A stretch of 64,000 nt of DNA from DTYU01 sp040756575. GTDB lineage: Bacteria; Bacillota; Desulfotomaculia; Desulfotomaculales; Ammonificaceae. The notes beneath the pieces were generated by a model that did not search any database, was not told the origin of the DNA, and was given only the letters and a program-made list of their open reading frames with translations. Made by a program: the position numbers and the translations under genes. Below are positions 23,237 to 30,503 of this stretch, piece after piece (positions within the stretch are counted from its first letter, which is position 1; every line of letters starts with the position of its first letter). The DNA lies in the NCBI GenBank assembly GCA_040756575.1, contig JBFLYP010000002.1, positions 1-64,000 of the forward strand, read 5' to 3'.

Positions 23237-25401
23237 TCGGCTGCCAGCCTTTCCAAAGGAGCATAACTCAAAAGAAGGGTTTTTATACCCGCGCCGGGAA
23301 AGGCGACCGTCACCCGGGTGTCCTCGCCGCTTCCCGCAACGCTCACCACGGTTCCCGGTCCCCACTTCCTGTGCGTGACCCGGTCCCCCGGCTGCAACTC
23401 GGCTACCCCCTCTTCGCCGGGTTCGCCATCCCCGTCGGCCGGTACAATCAACCCCGCCGGTATTTCGGCGAGAAACCGGGATGGGGGGTTCGCGTAAATC
23501 CCGCCGTACAGGTGCCGCTCTTCACAGCGCGTGAAAAAAAGCCGTTCCTTTGCGCGGGTAATGCCCACATAGCACAACCGCCGCTCCTCTTCCACCGCCG
23601 CCTCGCCGATGCTCCTCGCGTGGGGGAAAAGACCCTCCTCCATTCCGGTCATGAAGACCACCGGAAACTCCAGCCCTTTGGCGCTATGCAGCGTCAACAG
23701 CACCACCGCGTCCGCTTCCGGGTCGAACCGGTCCACATCGGTAAAAAGCGAAATTTCGGCTAAGAAATCCGTGAGCCCTCCCCGTTCCTCCCGGTCGAAT
23801 TCCCGGGTAACGGTCAGGAATTCCCTGATGTTCTCTACCCTGGCTTGCGCTTCCGGTGTTTTCTCCGCAAACAGGTAGCGTTCGTATCCGGTTTCTTCCA
23901 GGACGGCCTCCGTAATCCGCGTTACCGGCCCCTCCTCTGCCCGCAGCCGGACAAAGAACTCGCCGAGCGCCTGCATCTCCTCACGCACCTTCTGCGGGAG
24001 GCCGGGGATCGCATCCGCTTCGAGAAGCGCCGCCGCCGCTGAAATCCGGTTTGCCGCGGCATACTGGAGCAAACGCCCGAAGTAGCCCGCGCCGATCCCG
24101 CGGGGGGGCACGTTGATAACCCGTTTCAGGCTCAGGGCATCCGCCGAGTTTACGATTAACCTGAGGTACGCAAGAATGTCCTTGATCTCCTTGCGCTCGT
24201 AAAACCGCAGTCCGCCCAGCATGACGTAAGGTACGCCGGAGACCAGGAAAAACTCCTCAAGAACGCGCGACTGAGCGTTGGTACGGTAAAGCACCGCAAA
24301 ATCCTTGTACGGGCGGCCTTCTTCCTGCCGCATCGCTGAGATCTGCTTGCCGATAAAACTCGCCTCCGCTACCTCGTCCCGGGCTACAAAAAGCACCGGC
24401 GGTTCACCTTCGCCCTTTACCGGGCGCAGCACCTTTTCTTTCCGCATCAGGTTGAACTTTATTACGCTGTCAGCCACGGCGAGGATTGAGGAGGAGGAGC
24501 GATAGTTTTGTTCAAGCTTGATTACCCGCGCCTCCGGGTAGTCGCGTTCGAAATTAAGGATGTTGGTGATATCCGCGCCGCGCCAACTGAAGATCGACTG
24601 GTCGGGATCCCCCACAACCATGAGGTTCCGGTGCCCGCCTGCCAAAAGATTAACCCAAACGTATTGCGCGTGGTTGGTGTCTTGGTACTCGTCTATTAAA
24701 ATGTACCGGAAACGCCGCCGGTAGCGTTCCAGCGTATCTGGGGACTCCTCGAAAAGCCGCACCGCCTCTGTCAGCAGGTCGTCAAAATCAAGCGCATTGT
24801 ACTGCTTCAGCTTCTCCTGGTAAAGACCGTAAACCTGCGCCACCGCTTCCTCGTACCGGTTTCCGGCCCGCTGCGCATACTCCTGCGGGCCCACGAGCCA
24901 GTTTTTCGCCCAGGATACGGCGGCGATCATGCCGCCCGGAGTATATCGCTTCTCGTCGAGCCCGATCTCCTTCAAGCACTCCCTGATAAGCGCGCGCCTG
25001 TCGTCCTCATCGTAAACGACGAAAGCACCGTCCCGGCCGAGGTGGTGTATCTCCCGCCGCAGGATGCGGAGGCAGGCTGCGTGGAAGGTCATCACCCAGA
25101 GGTCGTGCGCCTCAAAGGGCAGAACCCTTTCGACCCGGGAGCGCATCTCCCGCGCGGCCTTGTTGGTGAAGGTGATCGCCAGGATGTTTTCCGGCCTGAC
25201 GCCGGCTTCTTGAATCAAGTAGGCGATCCGGTAAGTCAGGACCCTGGTTTTGCCGCTCCCGGCGCCTGCTAAAACTAGCAGCGGTCCGGAAACGTGGCAT
25301 ACCGCTTCCAACTGCTGGGGGTTAAGCTCTGAAAGGTAATCAACCACTGCTTTCTGCATCCTTCCCATGCCACGTAGACTAAGAAAAACTTCGCCAAACA
25401 C
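23233..25401 (-). CDS. pcrA: UvrD/PcrA-family DNA helicase
   Basis: A 722-residue superfamily 1A helicase. Q motif LNPQQLEAV near residues 26-34, Walker A AGAGSGKTR at 45-53, DEYQDTN (motif II), GDPDQSIFSWRGA (motif III), LEQNYRS (motif IV), LTLHSAKGLEFPVVF (motif V) and VGITRAKERLFF (motif VI). A C-terminal tudor-like segment (GDRVTHRKWGPGTVVSV) binds RNA polymerase in PcrA homologues. It acts in repair and replication. The start is uncertain: GTG 25401 has GGGAGG far upstream; the internal MQKAVVDYL at residue 15 gives a more typical N-terminus. Confidence 0.95.
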   Translation of the reverse strand: MFGEVFLSLRGMGRMQKAVVDYLSELNPQQLEAVCHVSGPLLVLAGAGSGKTRVLTYRIAYLIQEAGVRPENILAITFTNKAAREMRSRVERVLPFEAHDLWVMTFHAACLRILRREIHHLGRDGAFVVYDEDDRRALIRECLKEIGLDEKRYTPGGMIAAVSWAKNWLVGPQEYAQRAGNRYEEAVAQVYGLYQEKLKQYNALDFDDLLTEAVRLFEESPDTLERYRRRFRYILIDEYQDTNHAQYVWVNLLAGGHRNLMVVGDPDQSIFSWRGADITNILNFERDYPEARVIKLEQNYRSSSSILAVADSVIKFNLMRKEKVLRPVKGEGEPPVLFVARDEVAEASFIGKQISAMRQEEGRPYKDFAVLYRTNAQSRVLEEFFLVSGVPYVMLGGLRFYERKEIKDILAYLRLIVNSADALSLKRVINVPPRGIGAGYFGRLLQYAAANRISAAAALLEADAIPGLPQKVREEMQALGEFFVRLRAEEGPVTRITEAVLEETGYERYLFAEKTPEAQARVENIREFLTVTREFDREERGGLTDFLAEISLFTDVDRFDPEADAVVLLTLHSAKGLEFPVVFMTGMEEGLFPHARSIGEAAVEEERRLCYVGITRAKERLFFTRCEERHLYGGIYANPPSRFLAEIPAGLIVPADGDGEPGEEGVAELQPGDRVTHRKWGPGTVVSVAGSGEDTRVTVAFPGAGIKTLLLSYAPLERLAAE

Positions 25402-25534
25402 CGCCGTTGTCCTGCGCCTCCCAAAAAGTTAAATTGCACCGTCGCGGGGTACTCCGGCGAGATAAATTATCCCTCATTGCCGGCCCGGTTTCAAACAAAA
25501 AAGCGGGACCGACAGCTTGGTTTGCAAAAAAGTG

Positions 25535-25580
25535 TTGCTTGAAGCACAGAATGTGCTACAATATTAATGGGCATATGCCC
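25535..25580 (+). promoter_or_regulatory. Promoter with two palindromes upstream of the DUF5320 gene
   Basis: TTGCTT (25535-25540), 16-base spacer, TACAAT (25557-25562). The spacer contains an inverted repeat AGCACA-GAA-TGTGCT (25543-25557), and the perfect palindrome GGGCATATGCCC (25569-25580) lies at the expected start of transcription. The second resembles the CATATG palindrome in the promoter at 36331-36359, so a common regulator is plausible. Confidence 0.55.
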
Positions 25581-25607
25581 TAAACTTTAAAAGGAGGTGG
25601 CGTCGCA

Positions 25608-25859
25608 ATGCCGTGGGGTTATAGTTGCGGTTTTGGTCGCGGCTGGGGCGCCGGATGGCAAGGCGACCCTGCCTGGGGCTGCCACCGTTATCCCGGACGG
25701 CCGCGCCGGTGGAGGTCGCTATTGCACCCGTTTGGTCCGCGCGGTACCGAGCGCGTAAAATCTGCGGAAACAGAAGCCCTCAGGCAGCAGGCGTCCTTTT
25801 TGAAACAACAGTTGGAAGCCGTCGAAAAGCGCCTCGAAGAACTGGAAGGCAAGGAGTAA
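25608..25859 (+). CDS. DUF5320-like small glycine-rich protein
   Basis: An 83-residue protein with a Gly/Trp/Arg-rich first half (CGFGRGWGAGW near residues 7-17) and a C-terminal coiled coil (EALRQQASFLKQQLEAVEKR from residue 56). This two-part layout fits DUF5320, which in anaerobes is commonly found near NifX-like and ferredoxin-MinD ATPase genes like those at 33.8-36.3 kb. Function unknown. AAAGGAGGTGG precedes the ATG. It has its own promoter with palindromic operators and a strong terminator, so it is monocistronic. Confidence 0.65.
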   Translation: MPWGYSCGFGRGWGAGWQGDPAWGCHRYPGRPRRWRSLLHPFGPRGTERVKSAETEALRQQASFLKQQLEAVEKRLEELEGKE

Positions 25860-25926
25860 CTTGCTTACCGGTTTGAACAATCCCGGCAGCAATGGCGGCC
25901 GGAATTTAGTGTCACCACTCCTCTGA

Positions 25927-25967
25927 GCCCCTGACCCCGCCGGCACGGTGAAGTCAGGGGCTTTTTT
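25927..25967 (+). terminator. Intrinsic terminator after the DUF5320 gene
   Basis: GCCCCTGAC (25927-25935) and GTCAGGGGC (25953-25961) form a perfect nine-pair stem followed by TTTTTT. It also lies 16 bases after the convergent DUF1540 gene's stop. Confidence 0.9.
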
Positions 25968-25982
25968 CACCCGCCCTCACCT

Positions 25983-26153
25983 TCAGAAACCGCCGCCGCG
26001 GCGCTCCTTGGGCCTGAAGGTGTGGCAGCAGGTGCCGGCCGACGACTCCACCCTGTTGTCGCCGCTCGACCGGACCTCGATGCTGTCGGCGTGGCACTCG
26101 AAGTTCCTGTTATAGTGGCACTCCTCACACATGCACCTCATAACTTTTGCCAT
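25983..26153 (-). CDS. DUF1540-like cysteine-rich small protein
   Basis: A 56-residue protein read on minus from ATG 26153 to TGA 25983. Cysteine pattern: RCMCEECHYNRNFECHAD, then SIEV and a TCCHTF motif. DUF1540 proteins have this C-x4-C-x-YN...C-x-A...I-x-V...C-x-TF layout and probably bind a metal; their role is unknown and they are common in sporulating Firmicutes. A GGAGGGG ten bases upstream supports the start. Convergent with the DUF5320 gene. Confidence 0.75.
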   Translation of the reverse strand: MAKVMRCMCEECHYNRNFECHADSIEVRSSGDNRVESSAGTCCHTFRPKERRGGGF

Positions 26154-26333
26154 AAGGAAACATCCCCTCCGTTACACAGCATTTTCAGTATTTTACCCCC
26201 GGAGGCGTTGCAGTAATCAGTAAAAGTTCCAGACTCTCATCGTATGCAGTTCTACGACCGAACTCTTCACCAAATGCCGCCCTGGCTGGAGACGATATTT
26301 TAAGCCGATAAATTTTACTTTTAAAAATTATGG

Positions 26334-26362
26334 TTGACCTTATTTTGTTAGATTACTATAAT
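26334..26362 (+). promoter_or_regulatory. Sigma-A promoter of the DtxR-family gene
   Basis: TTGACC (26334-26339), 17-base spacer, perfect TATAAT (26357-26362). Confidence 0.8.
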
Positions 26363-26365
26363 AAA

Positions 26366-26380
26366 GTTAGGTTTAACTAA
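26366..26380 (+). promoter_or_regulatory. Putative DtxR-type operator
   Basis: GTTAGGTTTAACTAA is an imperfect palindrome resembling DtxR/IdeR-type boxes (TTAGG...CTAA). It begins four bases after the -10, at the start of transcription, where binding of the regulator would block its own promoter. Metal-dependent autoregulation is inferred. Confidence 0.55.
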
Positions 26381-26420
26381 TTTATACATCTCTTCTCGCC
26401 GACCCGGGAGGTGCGGAAGC

Positions 26421-26915
26421 GTGACGGGATACACACGAGCCATTGAAGACTACCTGGAAGCGATCTTCTTACTGGAACGCCGGCAAAGGGTGGTCAGGGT
26501 CAAGGACGTGGCTTCTTTCTTAGGCATTAAAAACCCTTCGGTAGTGGCGGCTTTAAAATCATTAGCCGAAAAGGATCTCGTTGAGCATGAAAGTTATGGC
26601 CACATCGAGTTGACCCCCAAGGGCCGGGCGGTCGGGGAGGAAATTTACGCACGCCACATGATGCTTTTCGCCTTCTTTCACGAGGTGCTTGGCTTGTCGC
26701 CGGAAGTGGCCGAGGAGGACGCCTGCCGGTTAGAACACCACCTTTCTGCCGAAGCACGTGGAAGAATTCTACAACTGGTAGAGTTTGTCCGCGCCTGCCC
26801 TGCTGGGGAGGTACGCTTCCTGCAGCACTTCCAGCATTATGTGCGCACAAGTGAGCGCCCTGCCGGATGTTCGGAGTGCAGTAAATGTGACACTGAGCCG
26901 CTTTTCATTCCTTAA
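26421..26915 (+). CDS. DtxR/MntR-family metal-dependent repressor
   Basis: A 164-residue protein. The N-terminal winged helix (residues 1-65) has YTRAIEDYLEAIFLLE and the recognition region VKDVASFLGIKNPSVVAALK; the dimerisation and metal-binding domain follows with RHMMLFAFFHEVLG and EEDACRLEHHLS, carrying conserved metal ligands. A short tail with CSECSKC is unusual and might bind metal. It should repress iron or manganese genes when metal is plentiful; the feo genes lie immediately downstream, so iron is the better guess. GTG start with GGGAGG upstream. Confidence 0.88.
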   Translation: MTGYTRAIEDYLEAIFLLERRQRVVRVKDVASFLGIKNPSVVAALKSLAEKDLVEHESYGHIELTPKGRAVGEEIYARHMMLFAFFHEVLGLSPEVAEEDACRLEHHLSAEARGRILQLVEFVRACPAGEVRFLQHFQHYVRTSERPAGCSECSKCDTEPLFIP

Positions 26916-26950
26916 TGCGAATACGGAGGAGTGCCACATGCGGCAAGCAT

Positions 26951-27082
26951 CTGAAAATCGTTCTACGTGCGACGTTCTACGTTCTACGTTAGGAGCAGGA
27001 GACGGAGAAAGGGACTAAACCACGGATGAACACCCATTTTCATAACGTTTTGTGCCTGAGCGCAGCGAAAGGCATGGTTATA
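26951..27082 (+). repeat. Inverted repeat, copy A
   Basis: Bases 26951-27057 are identical over 107 bases to the reverse complement of 53451-53557; similarity continues with a few differences for about 25 more. The unit contains CGTTCTACG words, a CCACGGATGAACACCC word and a GTTTTGTGCCTGAGCGCAGC segment. The last 60 bases recur in direct orientation at 62099-62160. Confidence 0.85.
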
Positions 27083-27204
27083 AGGATGAAAATGGGGCGA
27101 ATAGACCTGTAAGCAGGTTGCTTAGATGCAGAAGAGTAACATAAACGGAACGCGGCTCATCGCCGCGCCCCACGGAAGAAGAACGCATTCTTGGAGGAGC
27201 ATTC
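27083..27204 (+). repeat. Dispersed structured element, copy 4 (upstream of feoB)
   Basis: GAAAATGGGGCGAATAGACC, TGTAAGC, TTGCTTAGATGCAGAAGAGT, AACATAAACGGAACGCGG and CTCATCGCCGCGCCCCACGG follow in order, ending in TTGGAGGAG. Here no hairpin insert is present: the two arms are fused, giving the shortest form of the element. It ends directly before the feoB G-domain gene and supplies its ribosome binding site. Confidence 0.7.
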
Positions 27205-27206
27205 AT

Positions 27207-27782
27207 ATGAGAAGACGTTTACGCCTGCGTCACCGTCGAGGTAACGAGCGCCTACATCAGGGGGAAAGGTGCAAAGCCCAGCGCTCAGCACGGGTAGTTC
27301 TGGTCGGCAGCCCGAACGCCGGCAAGAGCGCCCTTTTCTACCGGCTTACAGGCACTTATGTTACGGTGTCCAACTATCCGGGGACCACGGTCGAGGTTGC
27401 ACAGGGAAGGGCGGTTATCGGGGAACAGGAATTCGAGATCATTGATACTCCGGGACTTTATTCCCTTCTCGCCATTACCGAGGAAGAGAGGGTAACCCGT
27501 CGGCTGTTATTTGATGAAGGGGCCGACCTGATCCTGCACGTCGTTGACGCCAACAACCCCGAGCGCGCCCTCCACCTTACCCTACAGCTTGTGGAGGCGG
27601 GCCTGCCGGTGATTTTGGTTTTGAACATGCTGGATGAGGCGGAGCGTCTTGGCCTTAACATCGACATTGAAAGGCTATCCCGCGAGCTGAAGATTCCCGT
27701 GGTCGGAACGATCGCCACCACCGGCCAGGGAATAGAACTTTTACGGAAGGTGATTACGGAACATGTCCGCATCGCGAGCTGA
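27207..27782 (+). CDS. feoB: FeoB-type G domain (separate polypeptide)
   Basis: A 191-residue small GTPase equal to the N-terminal domain of FeoB. G1 GSPNAGKS at residues 34-41, G2 PGTT near 58-61, G3 DTPG at 80-83, G4 NMLD at 140-143. A basic 28-residue N-terminal extension precedes the domain. It would couple GTP hydrolysis to ferrous iron uptake at the membrane. The start at ATG 27207 is preceded by GGAGGAG; the frame is open further upstream only through the repeat. It overlaps the membrane part by 20 bases in a different frame, so FeoB is made as two chains. Confidence 0.85.
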   Translation: MRRRLRLRHRRGNERLHQGERCKAQRSARVVLVGSPNAGKSALFYRLTGTYVTVSNYPGTTVEVAQGRAVIGEQEFEIIDTPGLYSLLAITEEERVTRRLLFDEGADLILHVVDANNPERALHLTLQLVEAGLPVILVLNMLDEAERLGLNIDIERLSRELKIPVVGTIATTGQGIELLRKVITEHVRIAS

Positions 27783-29223
27783 AGTCGTTGCTTACCCCGA
27801 AACGGTTGAAAACGCGCTGGCCGAAATCTGCGGTCTGCTAAAGGGTCCTTACCGCATCTCACCCCGTGCCGTGGGACTCTTACTCCTTCAGGACGACGCG
27901 GAGATACAGAACCTCGTAAGGGAACGTGAAGGTCTGCCGGTCTATCAAAGGATCACGGGGGTCGTTAAGCGCTGCAAAGAGACCTTGCACGAACCTATCG
28001 ACTACGCGGTTGTTACTGCACGGCAGAAGAGGATCGGCGCCATCATAGCGGCGGCCGTAACGGAAACCGCTCCCGCGAGCGCAACCTTCGCCGACCGCCT
28101 GTCACGACTCATGATGAACCCGTGGACGGGCATACCGCTTCTTCTTCTGGTGCTCTACTTCGGACTTTACAAGTTTGTGGGCGGTTTCGGCGCCGGGACG
28201 GTGGTTGACTTTTTAGAGTCTGCCGTCTTTGACGCCCACATCATCCCATGGGTCAACAACCTCGTTGATGCTCATGTACCATGGGCGAGCGTTAGGGAAC
28301 TGCTGGCGCACGAATATGGCGTGATTACCCTGGGGCTGCGCTACGCAATAGCAATAGTGCTGCCCCTCGTCGGTACCTTTTTCTTCGCCTTTGCCATTAT
28401 CGAGGATACGGGCTACCTGCCGCGCCTGGCCATGCTGATAGACCGCGTCTTCAAAAAGATCGGTCTCAGCGGTCGGGCGGTAATCCCGATGACCCTGGGT
28501 TTCGGATGCGACACCATGGCCACGCTGGTCAGCCGCATCTTAGAAACCAGGCGCGAACGCATTATCGCCACCCTCCTCCTCGCGCTGGCCATCCCGTGTT
28601 CGGCACAATTAGGGGTTATAATGGCTCTCCTGGCAGGCCGGCCGGCGGCAGTTTTGATGTGGGCAGGCGTCGTCGCCTTAGTTTTTATGCTCGTCGGCTG
28701 GCTGGCGGCCCAGATCCTTCCCGACCAGCGTCCCATCTTTTATATGGAAGTGCCGCCGCTCAGGGCGCCGCGTCTGACCAACGTGATGATCAAGACGTAT
28801 ACGCGCATGCGTCTTTACTTTGTCGAGATCCTGCCGCTGTTCATCCTGGCCAGCGTCTTGATCTGGCTGGGGCAGATTACCGGCTTATTCACCGCCCTGG
28901 TAAATGCCCTGGAGCCGGTAGTGCAGATTATCGGCCTGCCCAAGGAAGCGGCGGTGGCCTTCCTGTTCGGTTTCTTCCGCCGTGATTACGGCGCAGCGGG
29001 ACTTTACGACTTACATACAGCCGGACGGTTTGACGGGGTGCAACTGCTGGTGGCCGCCACCACGCTTACCCTCTTTGTACCTTGCATTGCCCAGTTCATC
29101 GTTGCGCTCAAGGAACGCGGCGCTAAAATTGCATTCGCGATGTTTTTCTTCGTCCTCATCTTCGCCTTCGGCGTCGGGTACATTCTTAATGCGGCCCTGC
29201 GCTCCCTGGGGGTGACGCTGTGA
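27763..29223 (+). CDS. feoB: FeoB membrane domain (separate polypeptide)
   Basis: A 486-residue membrane protein equal to the FeoB C-terminal part: helical linker, then two Gate-motif regions including GLSGRAVIPMTLGFGCDTM (around 240-258) and a second PLFILASVLIWL/CIAQFIVALKER region, with about eight membrane helices. The conserved Cys in GFGCDT is present. It forms the Fe(II) channel regulated by the GTPase encoded just upstream. ATG 27763 lies inside the G-domain gene. The chain begins with an extra 100-residue soluble segment that corresponds to the GDI-like spacer region. Confidence 0.9.
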   Translation: MSASRAEVVAYPETVENALAEICGLLKGPYRISPRAVGLLLLQDDAEIQNLVREREGLPVYQRITGVVKRCKETLHEPIDYAVVTARQKRIGAIIAAAVTETAPASATFADRLSRLMMNPWTGIPLLLLVLYFGLYKFVGGFGAGTVVDFLESAVFDAHIIPWVNNLVDAHVPWASVRELLAHEYGVITLGLRYAIAIVLPLVGTFFFAFAIIEDTGYLPRLAMLIDRVFKKIGLSGRAVIPMTLGFGCDTMATLVSRILETRRERIIATLLLALAIPCSAQLGVIMALLAGRPAAVLMWAGVVALVFMLVGWLAAQILPDQRPIFYMEVPPLRAPRLTNVMIKTYTRMRLYFVEILPLFILASVLIWLGQITGLFTALVNALEPVVQIIGLPKEAAVAFLFGFFRRDYGAAGLYDLHTAGRFDGVQLLVAATTLTLFVPCIAQFIVALKERGAKIAFAMFFFVLIFAFGVGYILNAALRSLGVTL

Positions 29224-29423
29224 GGTGTGATTTCTGCGGCGCGGTATTTGACGAAACCGAGGCCCAACAGGCCTGCACAGGCTGCCCGCTGGCCGGAGCC
29301 TGCCGCAAGTTAAAGTGTCCCCGGTGCGGCTATGAGGTACTACCGGAGCCAAACTGGGTTAAAGCCGTCAAGTTTTGGGGAGGGAAAATCCTTGCAGGAC
29401 GCAAAAGCACAGCACGCACGTAG
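29220..29423 (+). CDS. Small zinc-ribbon protein between feoB and feoA
   Basis: A 67-residue protein with CDFCGAVFDETE, then CTGCPLAGACRKLKCPRCGY: seven to eight cysteines in CxxC pairs over residues 3-38, a rubredoxin/zinc-ribbon-like layout. GTG start overlaps the feoB stop (GTGA). The 3' end overlaps the feoA start by 32 bases. Its position in the feo operon suggests a metal-handling or assembly role, comparable to FeoC in other bacteria, but it is not recognisably FeoC. Function unassigned. Confidence 0.7.
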   Translation: MRCDFCGAVFDETEAQQACTGCPLAGACRKLKCPRCGYEVLPEPNWVKAVKFWGGKILAGRKSTART

Positions 29424-29646
29424 CACTATTCGCCGCCTTACGGAAATGGTTGTCGGCCAGAAAGGAATCGTAGTATCCCTGGCCCAGGACAAACCCGGTA
29501 TGCGGAAAAAGTTAATGGCCCTCGGCATTCTGCCTGGTACTCCGGTGCGGCTTCTTCAGCGGTTCCCGAGCTACCTGATCCAAGCCGGGCGCAGTCAGGT
29601 TGTGATCGATACCGAATTAGCCATGGAGATATGGGTGAAAACATAG
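29392..29646 (+). CDS. feoA: FeoA-type SH3 protein
   Basis: An 84-residue protein whose last 65 residues form the FeoA domain: VGQKGIVVSLAQDKPGMRKK, LMALGILPGTPVRLLQR and a final IDTELAMEIWV. FeoA is a small cytoplasmic SH3-like partner of FeoB. TTG at 29392 is chosen as start since GGGGAGGG sits eight bases upstream; ATG 29446 is an alternative. It is the last gene of the repressor-feoB-feoB-ribbon-feoA run. Confidence 0.88.
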   Translation: MQDAKAQHARSTIRRLTEMVVGQKGIVVSLAQDKPGMRKKLMALGILPGTPVRLLQRFPSYLIQAGRSQVVIDTELAMEIWVKT

Positions 29647-30503
29647 AAAAAGGATACGAAGTGAACGGTATTTACTTTTGGCCGGCGGTTGAGAGTCAGG
29701 CCAAGCATGAACAGTCAGGAAGAGGATGTTCCGCCGCGGTTTAATCATTGGTACCGGTTACGGGATGGACCCCCATCCTTTTTCAAGCTCCTCAAGGGCT
29801 TGCTTCGCCTGCCGGTTTCCAGTTTAAATTTTGCCGCGCGTTATCGGACTGTGATATTGTCACCCTATAAGCGGTCTGAGAAAATGTCACTCATGAGGAA
29901 AGGAGACATTTTCTTGAGTACCAGCATAACGCTTCATAGGCAATCATGAATCCCCAGGCTTGTTATGCGAAGGTGCTGCGTGACCTTATGCGGATGAAGG
30001 CGGTCCGGCTTACTGTTAACGGGCACACTTTTGTCACCCGGACGGGACTACAGGGAGATGCTTCTTTAGCATTTGAAGCGGTGAAGATGCGTGTGCCTCC
30101 CCACGTGTATACCTTGATGCCACCCCAAAGGAGGGGTCCAGTGGTAAACTTCCTTCCCACGGCGCAGAATGCCCATGACTATTAGGTTTGTGACTTTTAA
30201 CTGTCAAACTTGAGTCTAAGAAAGTTGTAAACCTTTTCGCCAATAATAAAATTTAATACTGTTAAACAAGCGGAGGTTGTCTTAAACTAAACATTAAAGG
30301 AATTGTACATTAATAATAAAGATAATCGATTCATAATGGAGCGAGGTATGGCTGACGCGGCGTCCGCCAATATCTGGACGACGGTGTCCACCGCTGATTA
30401 TATTTTTTTAGTGCAAGTTGTGGCGTAGAAAACCGGGAAGCAAAAGGAGAATCAGCGAGGTAACGGAAAGAGAAGGCTTGGGCGTCAGGTTCGAAGGAAT
30501 AGA
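29647..30503. other. Long intergenic region with inverted repeat and possible IS remnant
   Basis: No supported gene. GAAAATGTC (29880-29888) and GACATTTTC (29906-29914) form an inverted repeat around AAAGGAG; a TTG just after could start a peptide ending within 12 codons, which looks like the truncated 5' end of a transposase gene. An open frame at 29946-30185 has no ribosome binding site or known motif. 30190-30320 is AT-rich and may hold the copA promoter. Confidence 0.35.

Noticed and set aside
29946..30185. 79-residue open frame on plus
   Set aside because: No ribosome binding site, no recognisable motif, and it lies in a decayed intergenic region.
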